Origin: a bacterium
GTDB lineage: Bacteria > JAUVQV01 > DATDCY01
NCBI GenBank assembly: GCA_036524115.1
Contig: DATDCY010000333.1
Location: forward strand, 1-56,583
DNA: 56,583 nucleotides
Reading direction: 5' to 3'
The notes below the pieces were generated by a model. It saw only the letters and a list, made by a program, of their open reading frames with translations. It was not told the origin of the DNA and made no database searches. Shown piece after piece: positions 26,785 to 35,097 of the stretch (the first letter of the stretch is position 1; every line of letters starts with the position of its first letter). Made by a program: the position numbers and the translations under genes.

Positions 26785-29382
26785 GTGGGCAGGATGCGGC
26801 GGCGCTGGTTGCAGCTTCTTCTCGTGGCGGGGTTGTCCGCCGGAATGTTCGGGGCCGGGAACGCCCGGGCGCAGCAGGCGCCCCTGGCAGCGGTTGAACT
26901 GTCGGCGGGCGCGCAGGACGCGGCGGAGTTCAGCGTCTCGCCGCCGCTGCAGGAGATCGTCCCCGCCCCGGCCGCCGCCGCGGGCGAAGCCGCGACCGGC
27001 GCCACGGAGACCGACCCGGTCTTCGGCCCCGTCCGGGAGACGCCCGGCAACTTCCCGATCCCGCGCCCGATCGTCTTCGAGCCCGGGCAGTCGCCCCTGG
27101 CACCGCCGGCCGCGCCGGAACTGGTCCTCTACGACGCGCCGATGCCTGGCCTCGACAACGGCTGGCAGGGCCTGAACCAGGGCGTCAACCGCGCGCTCAT
27201 CGGCGTCGGCCTGCTTCCGGCTGACACCAACGGCGCGGCCAGCGCGACCCACTACATCCAGATGGTGAACACCGCGTTCGTCGTCTACGACCTCGTGAAC
27301 GACGGCCAGTGGGGCTATCCGAAGGCCGTGTACGGCCCGGCCAGGCTCAGCGACCTCTGGGCCGGCACGGCCGGCGCCTGCGCGACGCGCGACGACGGCG
27401 ACCCGGTCGTGGCCTACGACGAGGCCGCCGACCGCTGGCTGCTGAGCCAGTTCGCCATCCCGAACTACCCGAACGGCCCGTTCTACCAGTGCATCGCCGT
27501 GTCGGCGACGGGCAATCCGCTCGGCAAGTGGTACCGCTACACCTACAGCTTCGACGTCCTGAACGACTACCCGAAGTTCGGCGTCTGGACCGATGGCTAC
27601 TACATGTCGATCAACCAGTTCAAGCCCTGGGCGAACCCGAGCTGGGCCGGCGAGGGCGTCGCGGTCTTCGAGCGCGCCCGCATGCTGGCGGGCGACCCCG
27701 CCGCGCGGATGATCTACATAGACACGTACGACGCGTGCGTGGTCGGGACCGAGGCCGCGTGCCAGCTGGGCGGGATGCTCCCCTCCGACCTCGACGGCCC
27801 CGCCCCGCCGCGCGGCACGCCCAACTACTTCGTGCAGTTCGACGACGACGCGTGGGGGTACTCCGGAGACCAGCTCCAGATCTGGCGGCTCACGCCGAAC
27901 TGGACCGCCGGGACGGCGACCTTCGCGCACGTCGCCGACCTGCCGGTGAACTCCTTCGACTCCGAGGTCTGCACGAGCTACAACCGCCTCTGCATCCCGC
28001 AGCCGGGGACGACCCAGCGGCTCGACGCCATCGCCGACCGGCTCATGTACCGCCTGCAGTACCGCAACTTCGGCGACCACCAGTCGCTCGTCGTCAACCA
28101 CACCGTGGACTCGAACGTCAACAAGGCGACCAACGACGGTCACGCCGGCATCCGCTGGTACGAGCTGCGCAACACGGGCTCGGGCTGGAGCGTCCACCAG
28201 CAGGGCGACCACGCGCCGGACGCCGCCAGCCGCTGGATGGGCAGCATGGCCATGGACAAGGACGGCAACATCGCGCTCGGCTACAGCGTCTCCGACGGCG
28301 CGTCGATCTACCCCTCGATCCGCTTCGCGGGCCGCCTGGCCGGCGACACGCTCAACCAGCTGCCGCAGGGCGAGACGGTGATGCTCGCCGGCACCGGCAA
28401 CCAGACCAGCTCGTCCGCGCGCTGGGGCGACTACAGCTCGCTCGCCGTCGGCCCAGACGGGTGCTCGTTCTTCTACACGACCGAGTACGGCCGCGTGTCG
28501 TCGTTGGCGGAGTGGTACACGTACATCGGGAACTTCCACTACCCGGGCTGCCTGCCGGTGAACACCACGATCACGAAGATGCCGCCGGCGTTCACCGCCG
28601 CGACCACGGCGTCCTTCACGTTCGGCGGCGACGCCGGCTCGGGCGGCGGCAGCGTCGTCGGGTTCGAGTGCTCGCTCGACGGCGGCGCCTTCGCGGCCTG
28701 CACCAGCCCGAAGAGCTACGCCGGCCTGGCGTACGGCGTCCACACGTTCCGGGCGCGGGCGCGCGACTCCAAGGGATACCGGGACGAGACGCCGGCGACG
28801 TACGCCTGGACGCGCTGCATCATCCAGAGCTTCCGGAGCAGCGGCGCCCAGGACGGCTGGATCCTCGAGACGGGCGAACCCACCGGCGTCGGCGGGTCGA
28901 TGAACTCGGCCGCGACGACCCTCGTCGTCGGCGACAGCGCGGCGCGGCAGCAGTACCGCTCCATCCTGTCGTTCGACACCTCCGCGCTGCCCGACGGCGC
29001 CCGCATCCGCGGCGGCCTGCTCAAGACGAAGCTGCAGGGGACGGCCGGCGTCAACCCCTTCACCACGCACGGCAACCTGCTGGCCGACATCCGCATGCCG
29101 TACTTCGGAAGCTCGGCGCTGCTGCAGGCGAGCGACTTCCAGGCCGCGGCGGGGGCCTCCGGCGCCGCGGTCTTCGGCGCGACGGCGCGCAGCGGCTGGT
29201 ACTCGGCGCCGCTCGGGAGCACGGCCCTGCGCTTCGTGAACAAGCGCGGCACCACGCAGCTGCGGCTGCGGTTCACGCTGGACGACAACGACGACGCCGT
29301 CATGGACGTCGCCCGGTTCTTCAGCGGCAACGACGCGACCGCCGGCAACCGGCCGACGCTGCTGGTCTACTACCTGCCCTGA
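26785..29382 (+). CDS. Large exported protein with C-terminal DNRLRE/CBM96-like domain
   Basis: An 865-residue secreted protein. GTG 26785 follows GGAGGAGGGG; ATG 26794 (MRRRWLQLLLVAGLS) is an equally good start. The signal peptide ends near GNARA. Residues about 110-600 form an uncharacterised domain that reads like a beta-propeller (WGYPKAVYGPARLSDLW; DPVVAYDEAADRWLLSQFA), a pattern common in exported proteins of deltaproteobacteria and actinobacteria. A short Ig-like/tumour-protein-like segment follows (FECSLDGGAFAAC, a recurrent bacterial surface motif). The last 190 residues (RSILSFDTSALPDGARI to the end) match the DNRLRE/CBM96-type beta-sandwich. Function unknown; adhesion or polysaccharide binding is plausible. 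A strong terminator follows. Confidence 0.75.
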   Translation: MGRMRRRWLQLLLVAGLSAGMFGAGNARAQQAPLAAVELSAGAQDAAEFSVSPPLQEIVPAPAAAAGEAATGATETDPVFGPVRETPGNFPIPRPIVFEPGQSPLAPPAAPELVLYDAPMPGLDNGWQGLNQGVNRALIGVGLLPADTNGAASATHYIQMVNTAFVVYDLVNDGQWGYPKAVYGPARLSDLWAGTAGACATRDDGDPVVAYDEAADRWLLSQFAIPNYPNGPFYQCIAVSATGNPLGKWYRYTYSFDVLNDYPKFGVWTDGYYMSINQFKPWANPSWAGEGVAVFERARMLAGDPAARMIYIDTYDACVVGTEAACQLGGMLPSDLDGPAPPRGTPNYFVQFDDDAWGYSGDQLQIWRLTPNWTAGTATFAHVADLPVNSFDSEVCTSYNRLCIPQPGTTQRLDAIADRLMYRLQYRNFGDHQSLVVNHTVDSNVNKATNDGHAGIRWYELRNTGSGWSVHQQGDHAPDAASRWMGSMAMDKDGNIALGYSVSDGASIYPSIRFAGRLAGDTLNQLPQGETVMLAGTGNQTSSSARWGDYSSLAVGPDGCSFFYTTEYGRVSSLAEWYTYIGNFHYPGCLPVNTTITKMPPAFTAATTASFTFGGDAGSGGGSVVGFECSLDGGAFAACTSPKSYAGLAYGVHTFRARARDSKGYRDETPATYAWTRCIIQSFRSSGAQDGWILETGEPTGVGGSMNSAATTLVVGDSAARQQYRSILSFDTSALPDGARIRGGLLKTKLQGTAGVNPFTTHGNLLADIRMPYFGSSALLQASDFQAAAGASGAAVFGATARSGWYSAPLGSTALRFVNKRGTTQLRLRFTLDDNDDAVMDVARFFSGNDATAGNRPTLLVYYLP

Positions 29383-29403
29383 CCGATCGCACCCAAGGTG
29401 ACA

Positions 29404-29437
29404 GGAGGGACGGGCCCGCGCCCGTCCCTCTTCTTTT
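29404..29437 (+). terminator. Rho-independent terminator
   Basis: Perfect 9-bp stem GGGACGGGC / GCCCGTCCC (29407-29415 with 29420-29428), 4-nt loop, followed by TCTTCTTTT. Ends the 26785-29382 transcript. Confidence 0.85.
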
Positions 29438-29440
29438 CGC

Positions 29441-30019
29441 TCACTCGGCGACGAGGGACTTCACGAGGAGCCGGAAGTCCTCCTGCATCAGCGGGCGCAC
29501 CCCGCCGATGATCTGCCAGACCGCGTAGTTCCGGTCGATGAGGTACGTCGTCGGGAACTCCTTGACGCCGAAGCTCCGCGCGAGCTGCATGTCCTTGTCG
29601 ACGAGGATGATCTGCCCCGTGCCGCAGTTCTTCAGCAGCCCGGCGTAGCCGTCCGCCTCGAGGGCGGCCGGGATCTCGGAGCACACGGTCGGGGCGACGA
29701 GGCCGCGGTCGGCGTACTGGGCGAGCAGGTCCTTGATGACCGGCACGGAGGTGTAGCAGGTGTCCGTGAAGCACGACCAGAAGGAGAGGATGATCGCGTT
29801 GCCCCGGAAGTCGCTCAGCGACACTTCCTTGCCGTTCACGTCGGGAAGCCTGAAGTCCGGGAAGGTGCCCCCGACGGCCGGCTTGACGACCTCGGACGTT
29901 GCCGGGGGCGGCTTCGCGGCGACCGGCCTGGTGGCGTCGCCGCCGGCGACGGTGGCGGGCATGGCGAGCGAGGCGGCGAGGACGGCAGCGGCAGGAAGGG
30001 ACGACGACAGGATCTTCAT
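29441..30019 (-). CDS. Thioredoxin-fold (TlpA/Redoxin-like) exported protein with CX4C motif
   Basis: 192 residues, start at ATG 30019 after AAGGAGG. A signal sequence (MKILSSSLPAAAVLAASLAM) exports it. The mature protein is a Redoxin/TlpA-type thioredoxin fold: FPDFRLPDVNGKEVSLSDF, NAIILSFWSCFTDTC, a cis-Pro region EFPTTYLIDRN and a C-terminal helix. The active site is SCFTDTC, with four residues between the Cys instead of the CXXC of TlpA or ResA. This resembles neither classic TlpA nor AhpC, and is nearer to SCO-like CxxxC proteins. Two further Cys (VCSEI, NCGTG) could supply a resolving thiol. Possible roles are thiol exchange in cytochrome c maturation or periplasmic peroxide handling; neither is shown. 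Confidence 0.85.
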   Translation of the reverse strand: MKILSSSLPAAAVLAASLAMPATVAGGDATRPVAAKPPPATSEVVKPAVGGTFPDFRLPDVNGKEVSLSDFRGNAIILSFWSCFTDTCYTSVPVIKDLLAQYADRGLVAPTVCSEIPAALEADGYAGLLKNCGTGQIILVDKDMQLARSFGVKEFPTTYLIDRNYAVWQIIGGVRPLMQEDFRLLVKSLVAE

Positions 30020-30146
30020 CCGTGGCCTCCTTGGAGGAAGAACTTCGTCCACCCCGAAGATATACCCGGCCCCGCGGGGAGGTCAATATCGCAGGCCGCC
30101 CGCCACGACATCCCTCGCACTCGGCGAGACGTGCCGCCGCCGCCTG

Positions 30147-30175
30147 CTGACAGCGGCGCCTCGGGCACCTATATT
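30147..30175 (+). promoter_or_regulatory. Promoter with long leader
   Basis: CTGACA, 17-nt spacer, TATATT. Predicted start of transcription near 30182, about 209 nt before ATG 30391. Confidence 0.5.
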
Positions 30176-30181
30176 TGGCGT

Positions 30182-30390
30182 CAGGAATCGGTCACAGCCA
30201 CGGTACGAAGCACGAGCAGACGGCGAGGACGCTGCGACGGGGTGTCTGCGGGCACCGCCGGGCGTTTCAGGCCGCGAGACGGGCGGGGAAGGAGGCGAGA
30301 AGGCTGATGCCAAGGGGGGGCTGCCGGCACGTGGCGGACCGGAGGACAACGCAGGTGCGCGGACGCGCCCTGAAATGAAAGGATCCCCCC
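30182..30390 (+). other. Long untranslated leader, content unidentified
   Basis: GC-rich sequence with several short self-complementary stretches and no convincing ORF. I compared it by eye with GEMM (cyclic di-GMP/cGAMP), TPP, cobalamin and SAM riboswitch cores and saw no match. Together with 30020-30146 this makes a 371-nt gap between genes; the rest holds only the outward promoter. Confidence 0.3.
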
Positions 30391-31002
30391 ATGAAGAGAC
30401 TCACGGTGTTCGTGATGACGGTTCTTCTCACGGTCTTCGCCTCGGCCGCGCTGGCCGACAACCACGGCAAGACCGGCAAGCTGCTGCTCTTCCAGAAGTG
30501 CGACGCCGGCCTGATCGGCGCGGCCGGCTATGACTCCGTCGGGTGCCCGCTCGTCGGCACCGGCCCCTGGCCGGCCTTCCTCGGGAACCACCGGGAGGGG
30601 AAGCTGAAGTACTCGCCGTTCGGGAAGAAGTTCTCCTTCTCGTTCACCGGCCGCGGGCTTCTGCCGAAGAAGAGCTACACCCTGATCTACTACCCGGACC
30701 CGTGGCCAGGGTCGGGGCTGATCTGCCTCGGCAGCGGCAAGAGCAGCCGTGGCGGCAGCGTGGAGATCCACGCCAAGAAGGACCTGGGGACGGGCCTGCC
30801 GGCGAGCTACGACGCGAACTTCAATCCCGTGGCGCCCTCCGGGGCCGTGGGCGCGAAGATCTGGCTGGTGCTGTCCGACGACGTGCAGTGCACGGCTCCG
30901 ACGCAGTTGCTCGGCTGGAACCCGACGGACTACCTCTTCGAGTACAACCTCATCGTCTACGACAACCGGGACCTGAAGGCCCGCGACCGCGACGACGATT
31001 GA
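30391..31002 (+). CDS. Exported protein of unknown function
   Basis: 203 residues, ATG 30391 preceded by GAAAGG. Signal peptide MKRLTVFVMTVLLTVFASAA cleaved after ALA. The mature domain (KTGKLLLFQKCD; FSFSFTGRGLLPKKSYTLIY; WLVLSDDVQC) is beta-rich with four Cys and ends in an acidic/basic tail (RDLKARDRDDD). I do not recognise the family. Similar short secreted proteins occur singly in deltaproteobacteria, where the sequence GKLLLFQK with PEGPWPI-like turns suggests a small beta-sandwich. The long leader suggests post-transcriptional control. A 12-bp GC hairpin directly follows the stop. Confidence 0.7.
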   Translation: MKRLTVFVMTVLLTVFASAALADNHGKTGKLLLFQKCDAGLIGAAGYDSVGCPLVGTGPWPAFLGNHREGKLKYSPFGKKFSFSFTGRGLLPKKSYTLIYYPDPWPGSGLICLGSGKSSRGGSVEIHAKKDLGTGLPASYDANFNPVAPSGAVGAKIWLVLSDDVQCTAPTQLLGWNPTDYLFEYNLIVYDNRDLKARDRDDD

Positions 31003-31008
31003 CGAACA

Positions 31009-31038
31009 GCGGGGCCGGGGCGCCGTCCCCGGCCCCGC
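31009..31038 (+). terminator. Strong GC hairpin after the stop codon
   Basis: GCGGGGCCGGGG / CCCCGGCCCCGC, perfect 12-bp stem with a 6-nt loop, 6 nt after the TGA of the preceding gene. No T tract, so it may act as an mRNA 3'-end stabiliser or weak terminator. Confidence 0.45.
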
Positions 31039-31081
31039 GCCTCCCGTCCTTGCGCGCCCCGACCCCTCCTCGGCGATCGCC

Positions 31082-31110
31082 TTGCGGAGCGGGCGCAGCC
31101 GGCGTAGATT
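31082..31110 (+). promoter_or_regulatory. Promoter of the membrane protein/ferredoxin-type operon
   Basis: TTGCGG, 17-nt spacer, TAGATT; leader about 53 nt to GTG 31170. Confidence 0.5.
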
Positions 31111-31169
31111 CTGGGCGGGCGCGGGCGACCGCGCGGACTTTCCCCCGAAGCGTCCGGAGGGCGGGCATC

Positions 31170-31616
31170 GTGGCGAGCGGGCCGGTCACCATCGGCATGA
31201 CGGCGTACTACCGGATCACGCTCGCGCTGCCGCTGCTCGTGAGCGCCGTCGTCTATCTCCTCGGCAAGAGCGCGCTCTTTCCGGCCATCGCGGACATCGT
31301 CTGGTTCTCGATGGTCATCGGGGGCATGCCGTACCTGCTCCTGGCCGCCGTCATGTTCTTCTGGATCGCCGGCAAGCCGGAGAAGACGGTCCACCAGGTC
31401 ATCTACCTCTCGCCCTTCTTCATGGTGCTGCTGCTGGCGCTGGCGGTCCCGGTCTTCCTGCCCAGCCTGCGCGGGGCAAGCGCGGCGCAGCGCACGCTCG
31501 TGGATTCCGTCGCGCGGCACAGCATCTTCACGCTGGTGCTCGGCTACCTCTACGTCGCCGCCGTGCAGTCGGTGTACCTGTGCCTGAAGGCGCTGCGGCG
31601 GATCTCGCCCGGTTGA
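31170..31616 (+). CDS. Small four-helix membrane protein of unknown function
   Basis: 148 residues with four strongly hydrophobic helices (ITLALPLLVSAVVYLLG; WFSMVIGGMPYLLLAAVMFF; LSPFFMVLLLALAVPVFL; FTLVLGYLYVAAVQSVYLCL). GTG 31170 is chosen because GGAGGG lies about 8 nt upstream; ATG 31197 would remove nine residues. No charged or metal-binding motif is present. It is followed after 3 nt by the start of the ferredoxin-type gene, indicating an operon. It could anchor or assist that iron-sulfur protein, but nothing in the sequence proves this. Confidence 0.7.
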   Translation: MASGPVTIGMTAYYRITLALPLLVSAVVYLLGKSALFPAIADIVWFSMVIGGMPYLLLAAVMFFWIAGKPEKTVHQVIYLSPFFMVLLLALAVPVFLPSLRGASAAQRTLVDSVARHSIFTLVLGYLYVAAVQSVYLCLKALRRISPG

Positions 31617-31619
31617 GCG

Positions 31620-31904
31620 ATGGACGACGACGCGATCTACCGCTCCCTGCAGCAGCACCTTGACGCGCAGGCCGTCGGCTTCCCGTCCGTGACGTCCGGC
31701 GCCGACATCCGGCTGCTGCGGCGCCTGTTCGCGCCCGATGAGGCGCGGCTGGCGCTGCACCTGAGCTATCGGCCCCTCCCGACGGCGACGATCGTCGCGA
31801 GCGCCGGCCCGGATCGGCCGGTCGCGCAGGTGACCGCGCTGCTCGAGAGCATGCTCCAGAAGGGCGCCATCGGCTGGAAGCGCCGCGACGGCGAGGACCA
31901 CTGA
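31620..31904 (+). CDS. N-terminal part of a 4Fe-4S protein, ended by an in-frame TGA
   Basis: 94 residues (MDDDAIYRSLQQHLDAQAVG; FPSVTSGADIRLLRRLF; MLQKGAIGWKRRDGEDH). This is the helical winged-helix-like N-terminal domain that in Geobacter-type ferredoxin proteins of about 380 residues precedes the iron-sulfur part. The TGA at 31902-31904 is in the same frame as the following gene: TGA, TAC, GTC, then ATG 31911. The whole 31620-32753 is therefore one 378-codon frame with a single interruption. By my recollection of the family the TGA position is normally aromatic, so a TGG-to-TGA change or sequencing error is more likely than selenocysteine. Starts 3 nt after the upstream stop. Confidence 0.7.
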   Translation: MDDDAIYRSLQQHLDAQAVGFPSVTSGADIRLLRRLFAPDEARLALHLSYRPLPTATIVASAGPDRPVAQVTALLESMLQKGAIGWKRRDGEDH

Positions 31905-31910
31905 TACGTC

Positions 31911-32753
31911 ATGCCGATGGTCGTGGGCATCTACGAGTGCCAGGACGGCGTCCCCTCCCCGGAGTTCCTGCGGGACGCCGACGCCTACATGCGGACGCTG
32001 GCCTTCGGCAAGTCCTTCCTCTCGGTCAAGCCCTCGCAGATGCGCACGGTCCCGGTGAACCGCAGCGTCCCGGTCGAGCACCCGATCGCCACGTACGACC
32101 AGGCGCGCGAGGTGCTGGGCGGGGCCCGCGGCCCCTTCGTCGTGATCCCCTGCATCTGCCGGCGCGCCCAGGCGATGCGCGGCAAGCCCTGCGCCAAGGT
32201 CGCGCGCGAGGAGACGTGCCTGGCCTTCGACGACATGGCGGCGATGGTGCTGCGCCGCGGCCACGGCCGCGAGATCGCGCGCGAGGAGGCGCTGGCCATC
32301 CTCGAGGCGAACCAGGAGGACGGCCTCGTCCTGCAGCCGGCCAACGCGCGCAAGCCCGAGTTCATCTGCTCCTGCTGCGGCTGCTGCTGCGGCATGCTCT
32401 CCATCCAGAAGCGCCTGCCCCACCCGTCGGACTTCTGGTCGAGCAGCTACTTCGCGGAGGTCGCCGCCGACGCCTGCACGCAGTGCGGCACGTGCGTCTC
32501 GCGCTGCCAGGTGAACGCGGTGACGCTGTCCGGCACCGCCGGCGAGGCGCTCGTCAACCGCAGCCGCTGCATCGGCTGCGGCCTGTGCGTCACGACCTGC
32601 CCGGCGGAGGCGCTGCGGCTCGTCCGCAAGGAGCAGGCGCCGGCGCCGCCTCAGGACGAGGAGGCGCTCTGCGACGAGATCATGGCGAACAAGAAAGGAC
32701 CCCTCGCGCAGGCCCGGATGCTGGCCAAGCTGGCGCTCGGGATGAAGCAGTGA
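31911..32753 (+). CDS. 4Fe-4S dicluster-type iron-sulfur protein (C-terminal part of a split gene)
   Basis: 280 residues from ATG 31911. Sequence order: MPMVVGIYECQDG; a conserved QMRTVPVNRSVPVEH; a Cys-rich block PCICRRAQAMRGKPC; an unusual cluster FICSCCGCCCGML; then two classic ferredoxin motifs, CTQCGTCVSRCQ and CIGCGLCVTTCP, each completed for 4Fe-4S binding. The Cys-dense first block may hold another cluster. The protein is soluble, and its electron partner is unknown. It is separated from its N-terminal domain by one in-frame TGA, and may be made by re-initiation at 31911 (GAGGA about 12 nt upstream) or by read-through. Alternatives: true two-gene arrangement or assembly error. Confidence 0.85.
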   Translation: MPMVVGIYECQDGVPSPEFLRDADAYMRTLAFGKSFLSVKPSQMRTVPVNRSVPVEHPIATYDQAREVLGGARGPFVVIPCICRRAQAMRGKPCAKVAREETCLAFDDMAAMVLRRGHGREIAREEALAILEANQEDGLVLQPANARKPEFICSCCGCCCGMLSIQKRLPHPSDFWSSSYFAEVAADACTQCGTCVSRCQVNAVTLSGTAGEALVNRSRCIGCGLCVTTCPAEALRLVRKEQAPAPPQDEEALCDEIMANKKGPLAQARMLAKLALGMKQ

Positions 32754-32803
32754 GGCGGCGCCCGGCGCCGGTGCCGATGACGGCGGAAAGGGAGGGAATG
32801 CCC

Positions 32804-33763
32804 ATGAAGGCGCGGAGACCGGCCAGAACGCTCGTTGCACTTGCGACTCTTGCGGTCCTCGCGGGTGCCGCCGCGCCGGCCGCCCCGGCGGCACAGGTGC
32901 AGTGCCAGCAGTTCACGGCCACCGGATCGCTCGTCGCCGGGGACACGACGGGCGCCCTCCGGCTCTTCCAGGCCGAGCCGTCCGGTTGCGCGGCCCCCAA
33001 GGCCTGTCCGGGTTCGAGCGGACCGGGGCCCTTCTTCTTCGACACCTACAGCTTCAGGAACGGCCCGGCGGCCCGCTGCGCGACCGCCACGCTGACCAAC
33101 CACTGCGGCGCGGCCACCCGCGTCCACGCCTCGGCCTACGGCGGCAGCTTCGACCCCGCCGACCCCTGCCTGAACTACCTTGGCGACGTCGGCACCGCCC
33201 CCCCCGACGGCGGGGCCGCCTCGTTCTCCTTCATCGTTCCGGCGAGCCAGACGCTGGTGATGGTGCTGAACACGACCGTCGCGTCGGCCGAGTGCCCCGC
33301 CTACGATCTCCAGCTCTCTGGCTGCAGCGACTGGGGGGCACTCTGGTCGGCGGCGGGGTCGACGGGGGTGGCCGCAAACCCCGGCGCGGTCACCTTTGCC
33401 GGGCCGGTCGTGCAGCTCAAGCCGACGACGGCGCTGCGCGTCGCACAGACGCTGCGCTACGGCACCTCCAACCTGAAGCTCGACCCGGACGGGTTCTGGC
33501 GCATCCGCTTCCGCGACAACGGCGCGGCGTCCCGCCTCCGCGTCTGGTTCAAGCACGCGGACGCGAGGACGGGCGCACTGCGGACGCTCATGAGCTTCGA
33601 CAGCAACACCCGCCCCGCATCCGCGGGCTTCCAGCTCGTCGAGATACCGACGTCGGGAATAGCCGTTCCCGTCTCGGGCGCATGCTGGATCGAGGCGACG
33701 CTCGACAAGACCGGCGGCACCGGCAGTCCCGCGCTGCACTCGATGGACTTCATCGCGCCGTAG
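32804..33763 (+). CDS. Exported protein of unknown function
   Basis: 319 residues. ATG 32804 chosen over the upstream ATGs because GGGAGGGA sits 6-7 nt before it. Signal peptide (RTLVALATLAVLAGAAAPAA). The mature N-terminal half has Cys pairs (CAAPKACPG; CATATLTNHCG) and reads like a C-terminal-type beta-sandwich (SFIVPASQTLVMVLNTTV). The second half (VVQLKPTTALRVAQTLRYG; FWRIRFRDNGAASRLRVWF) is another beta domain. No family recognised. Its last 14 nt overlap the end of the convergent Ste24-type gene. Confidence 0.7.
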   Translation: MKARRPARTLVALATLAVLAGAAAPAAPAAQVQCQQFTATGSLVAGDTTGALRLFQAEPSGCAAPKACPGSSGPGPFFFDTYSFRNGPAARCATATLTNHCGAATRVHASAYGGSFDPADPCLNYLGDVGTAPPDGGAASFSFIVPASQTLVMVLNTTVASAECPAYDLQLSGCSDWGALWSAAGSTGVAANPGAVTFAGPVVQLKPTTALRVAQTLRYGTSNLKLDPDGFWRIRFRDNGAASRLRVWFKHADARTGALRTLMSFDSNTRPASAGFQLVEIPTSGIAVPVSGACWIEATLDKTGGTGSPALHSMDFIAP

Positions 33764-35003
33764 CGCCCGGCCCGGCCGCCCTGAGCGCGGCGATCCGCTG
33801 CAGCAGCGGCGGGTGCGAGTAGTGCAGCGCCACGTGCCACGGATGCGGCGTCAGGTTCGCCAGGTTGCGTACGGAGAGCTTCTTGAGCGCGGCGACCATC
33901 GCCTCGGGGTCGGCGGTGGTCGCCGCGGCGAAGCGGTCGGCCTCGTACTCGTTGCGGCGTGACCAGGCGTTCAGCGCCGCGCCGAGGAGGAACTCCACGG
34001 GCGTCAGCAGGATGCCGAACAGGACCAGTCCCGCGTGCACCGACGCGCGCTGCACGAGGAACGCGTCGTAGAGCCACCGCTGGTCCAGCAGCAGCGACAG
34101 AACCCAGAGCATCGCGCCCGTGTGCACGATGGAGACGACCGTGCCCTTGAGCACGTGGCGCCGCACGTAGTGCCCGACCTCGTGCGCGAGCACGGCCACC
34201 AGTTCGCCCGTCGTGAGCTGCGCCACGAGCGTGTCGAAGAGCGCGATCCGCCGGTGCCTGCCGAAGCCGGTGAAGAACGCGTTGGACTTGCTCGAGCGGC
34301 GCGACCCGTCCATGAGGAAGACGTTCTCCAGCGAGAAGCGCACGGAGGCCGCGTAGCGCTCGATGCGCTCGCGCAGCTCGCCGGCGGGCAGCGGCGTGAA
34401 CGTGTTGAACAGCGGCATGATCCACGTCGGCGCCACGAACTGCACGACGAGCGTGTAGCCGGCCACCGCCGCCCAGCAGGCGAGCCACGCGGCGCTCCCG
34501 GCGTGCGCGAAGAGCGCCAGCACCGCGGCCAGCAGCGGGCCGCCCAGGGCCGCCGCCAGCGCGACGCCCTTGACGCGGTCCAGCGCGAACGTGCGCGGCG
34601 TGGTCCGGTTGAAACCGAACCGCTCCTCGATGACGAACGTCGCGTGGATCGAGAACGGCAGCGACAGGAGCGCCGAGAGCCCCGCCAGCGCCCCGACATA
34701 CACCAGCCCCGAAGTCACCGGGCCGCGACCCCACGCGCCCGCCAGCGCGTCCAGCATCTGGAAGCCGCCGGCGAACCAGAACGCGCAGAGCGCCGCCAGG
34801 TCGACCCACTCCCTCACGAGGCCGGCCCGCGCCGTCGCCCGCGCGTAGGCCTGCGAGCGCTCGTACGCCGCGCGGTCGTAGATGCCCTCCATCTCCGGCG
34901 GCATGTCCGGCAGCAGGCTCCGGAGGTTCAGGACCGCGACCGCGGTCTCGATCGCGCGGACAGCGAGCAGCGAGACGAGGATTCCGAGGGCGACGTCGCT
35001 CAT
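33750..35003 (-). CDS. M48-family membrane zinc metalloprotease (Ste24/CAAX protease 1-like)
   Basis: A 417-residue polytopic membrane protease. The N-terminal CAAX-protease-1 domain (about 25-200) carries the family motif FVIEERFGFNRTT. The zinc site is HEVGH (His274, Glu275, His278) with the downstream third ligand in NEYEADRFA. SSKSNAFFTGFG and the final LTPHPWHVALHYSHPPLLQRI are typical of Ste24. About seven transmembrane helices are visible. In bacteria, where prenylation is absent, these enzymes are thought to degrade misfolded or translocon-jammed membrane proteins. The stop overlaps the convergent exported-protein gene by 14 bp. Confidence 0.94.
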   Translation of the reverse strand: MSDVALGILVSLLAVRAIETAVAVLNLRSLLPDMPPEMEGIYDRAAYERSQAYARATARAGLVREWVDLAALCAFWFAGGFQMLDALAGAWGRGPVTSGLVYVGALAGLSALLSLPFSIHATFVIEERFGFNRTTPRTFALDRVKGVALAAALGGPLLAAVLALFAHAGSAAWLACWAAVAGYTLVVQFVAPTWIMPLFNTFTPLPAGELRERIERYAASVRFSLENVFLMDGSRRSSKSNAFFTGFGRHRRIALFDTLVAQLTTGELVAVLAHEVGHYVRRHVLKGTVVSIVHTGAMLWVLSLLLDQRWLYDAFLVQRASVHAGLVLFGILLTPVEFLLGAALNAWSRRNEYEADRFAAATTADPEAMVAALKKLSVRNLANLTPHPWHVALHYSHPPLLQRIAALRAAGPGATAR

Positions 35004-35068
35004 CCGCGCGGGCTCTTCATGACACGCTCATTCTACGCGAGGCGCGGCCCGGCGGCGGCCTCCCCCGA

Positions 35069-35097
35069 TTGACAAGGCCGCGCGTCGGCCCGAGATT
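35069..35097 (+). promoter_or_regulatory. Promoter of the candidate selenoprotein gene
   Basis: Consensus TTGACA, 17-nt spacer, GAGATT; leader about 86 nt to ATG 35190. The same -10 variant, GAGATT, is used at 25785-25790 (minus strand). Confidence 0.5.

Noticed and set aside
30182-30390. GEMM-type cyclic dinucleotide riboswitch
   Set aside because: The conserved core and tetraloop-receptor sequences are not visible by eye.
31911-31930. Weak hairpin (ATGCC/GGCAT) after the TGA at 31902 as a SECIS element
   Set aside because: Five pairs with a ten-base loop, too close to the TGA, and the position appears aromatic in homologues rather than Cys.
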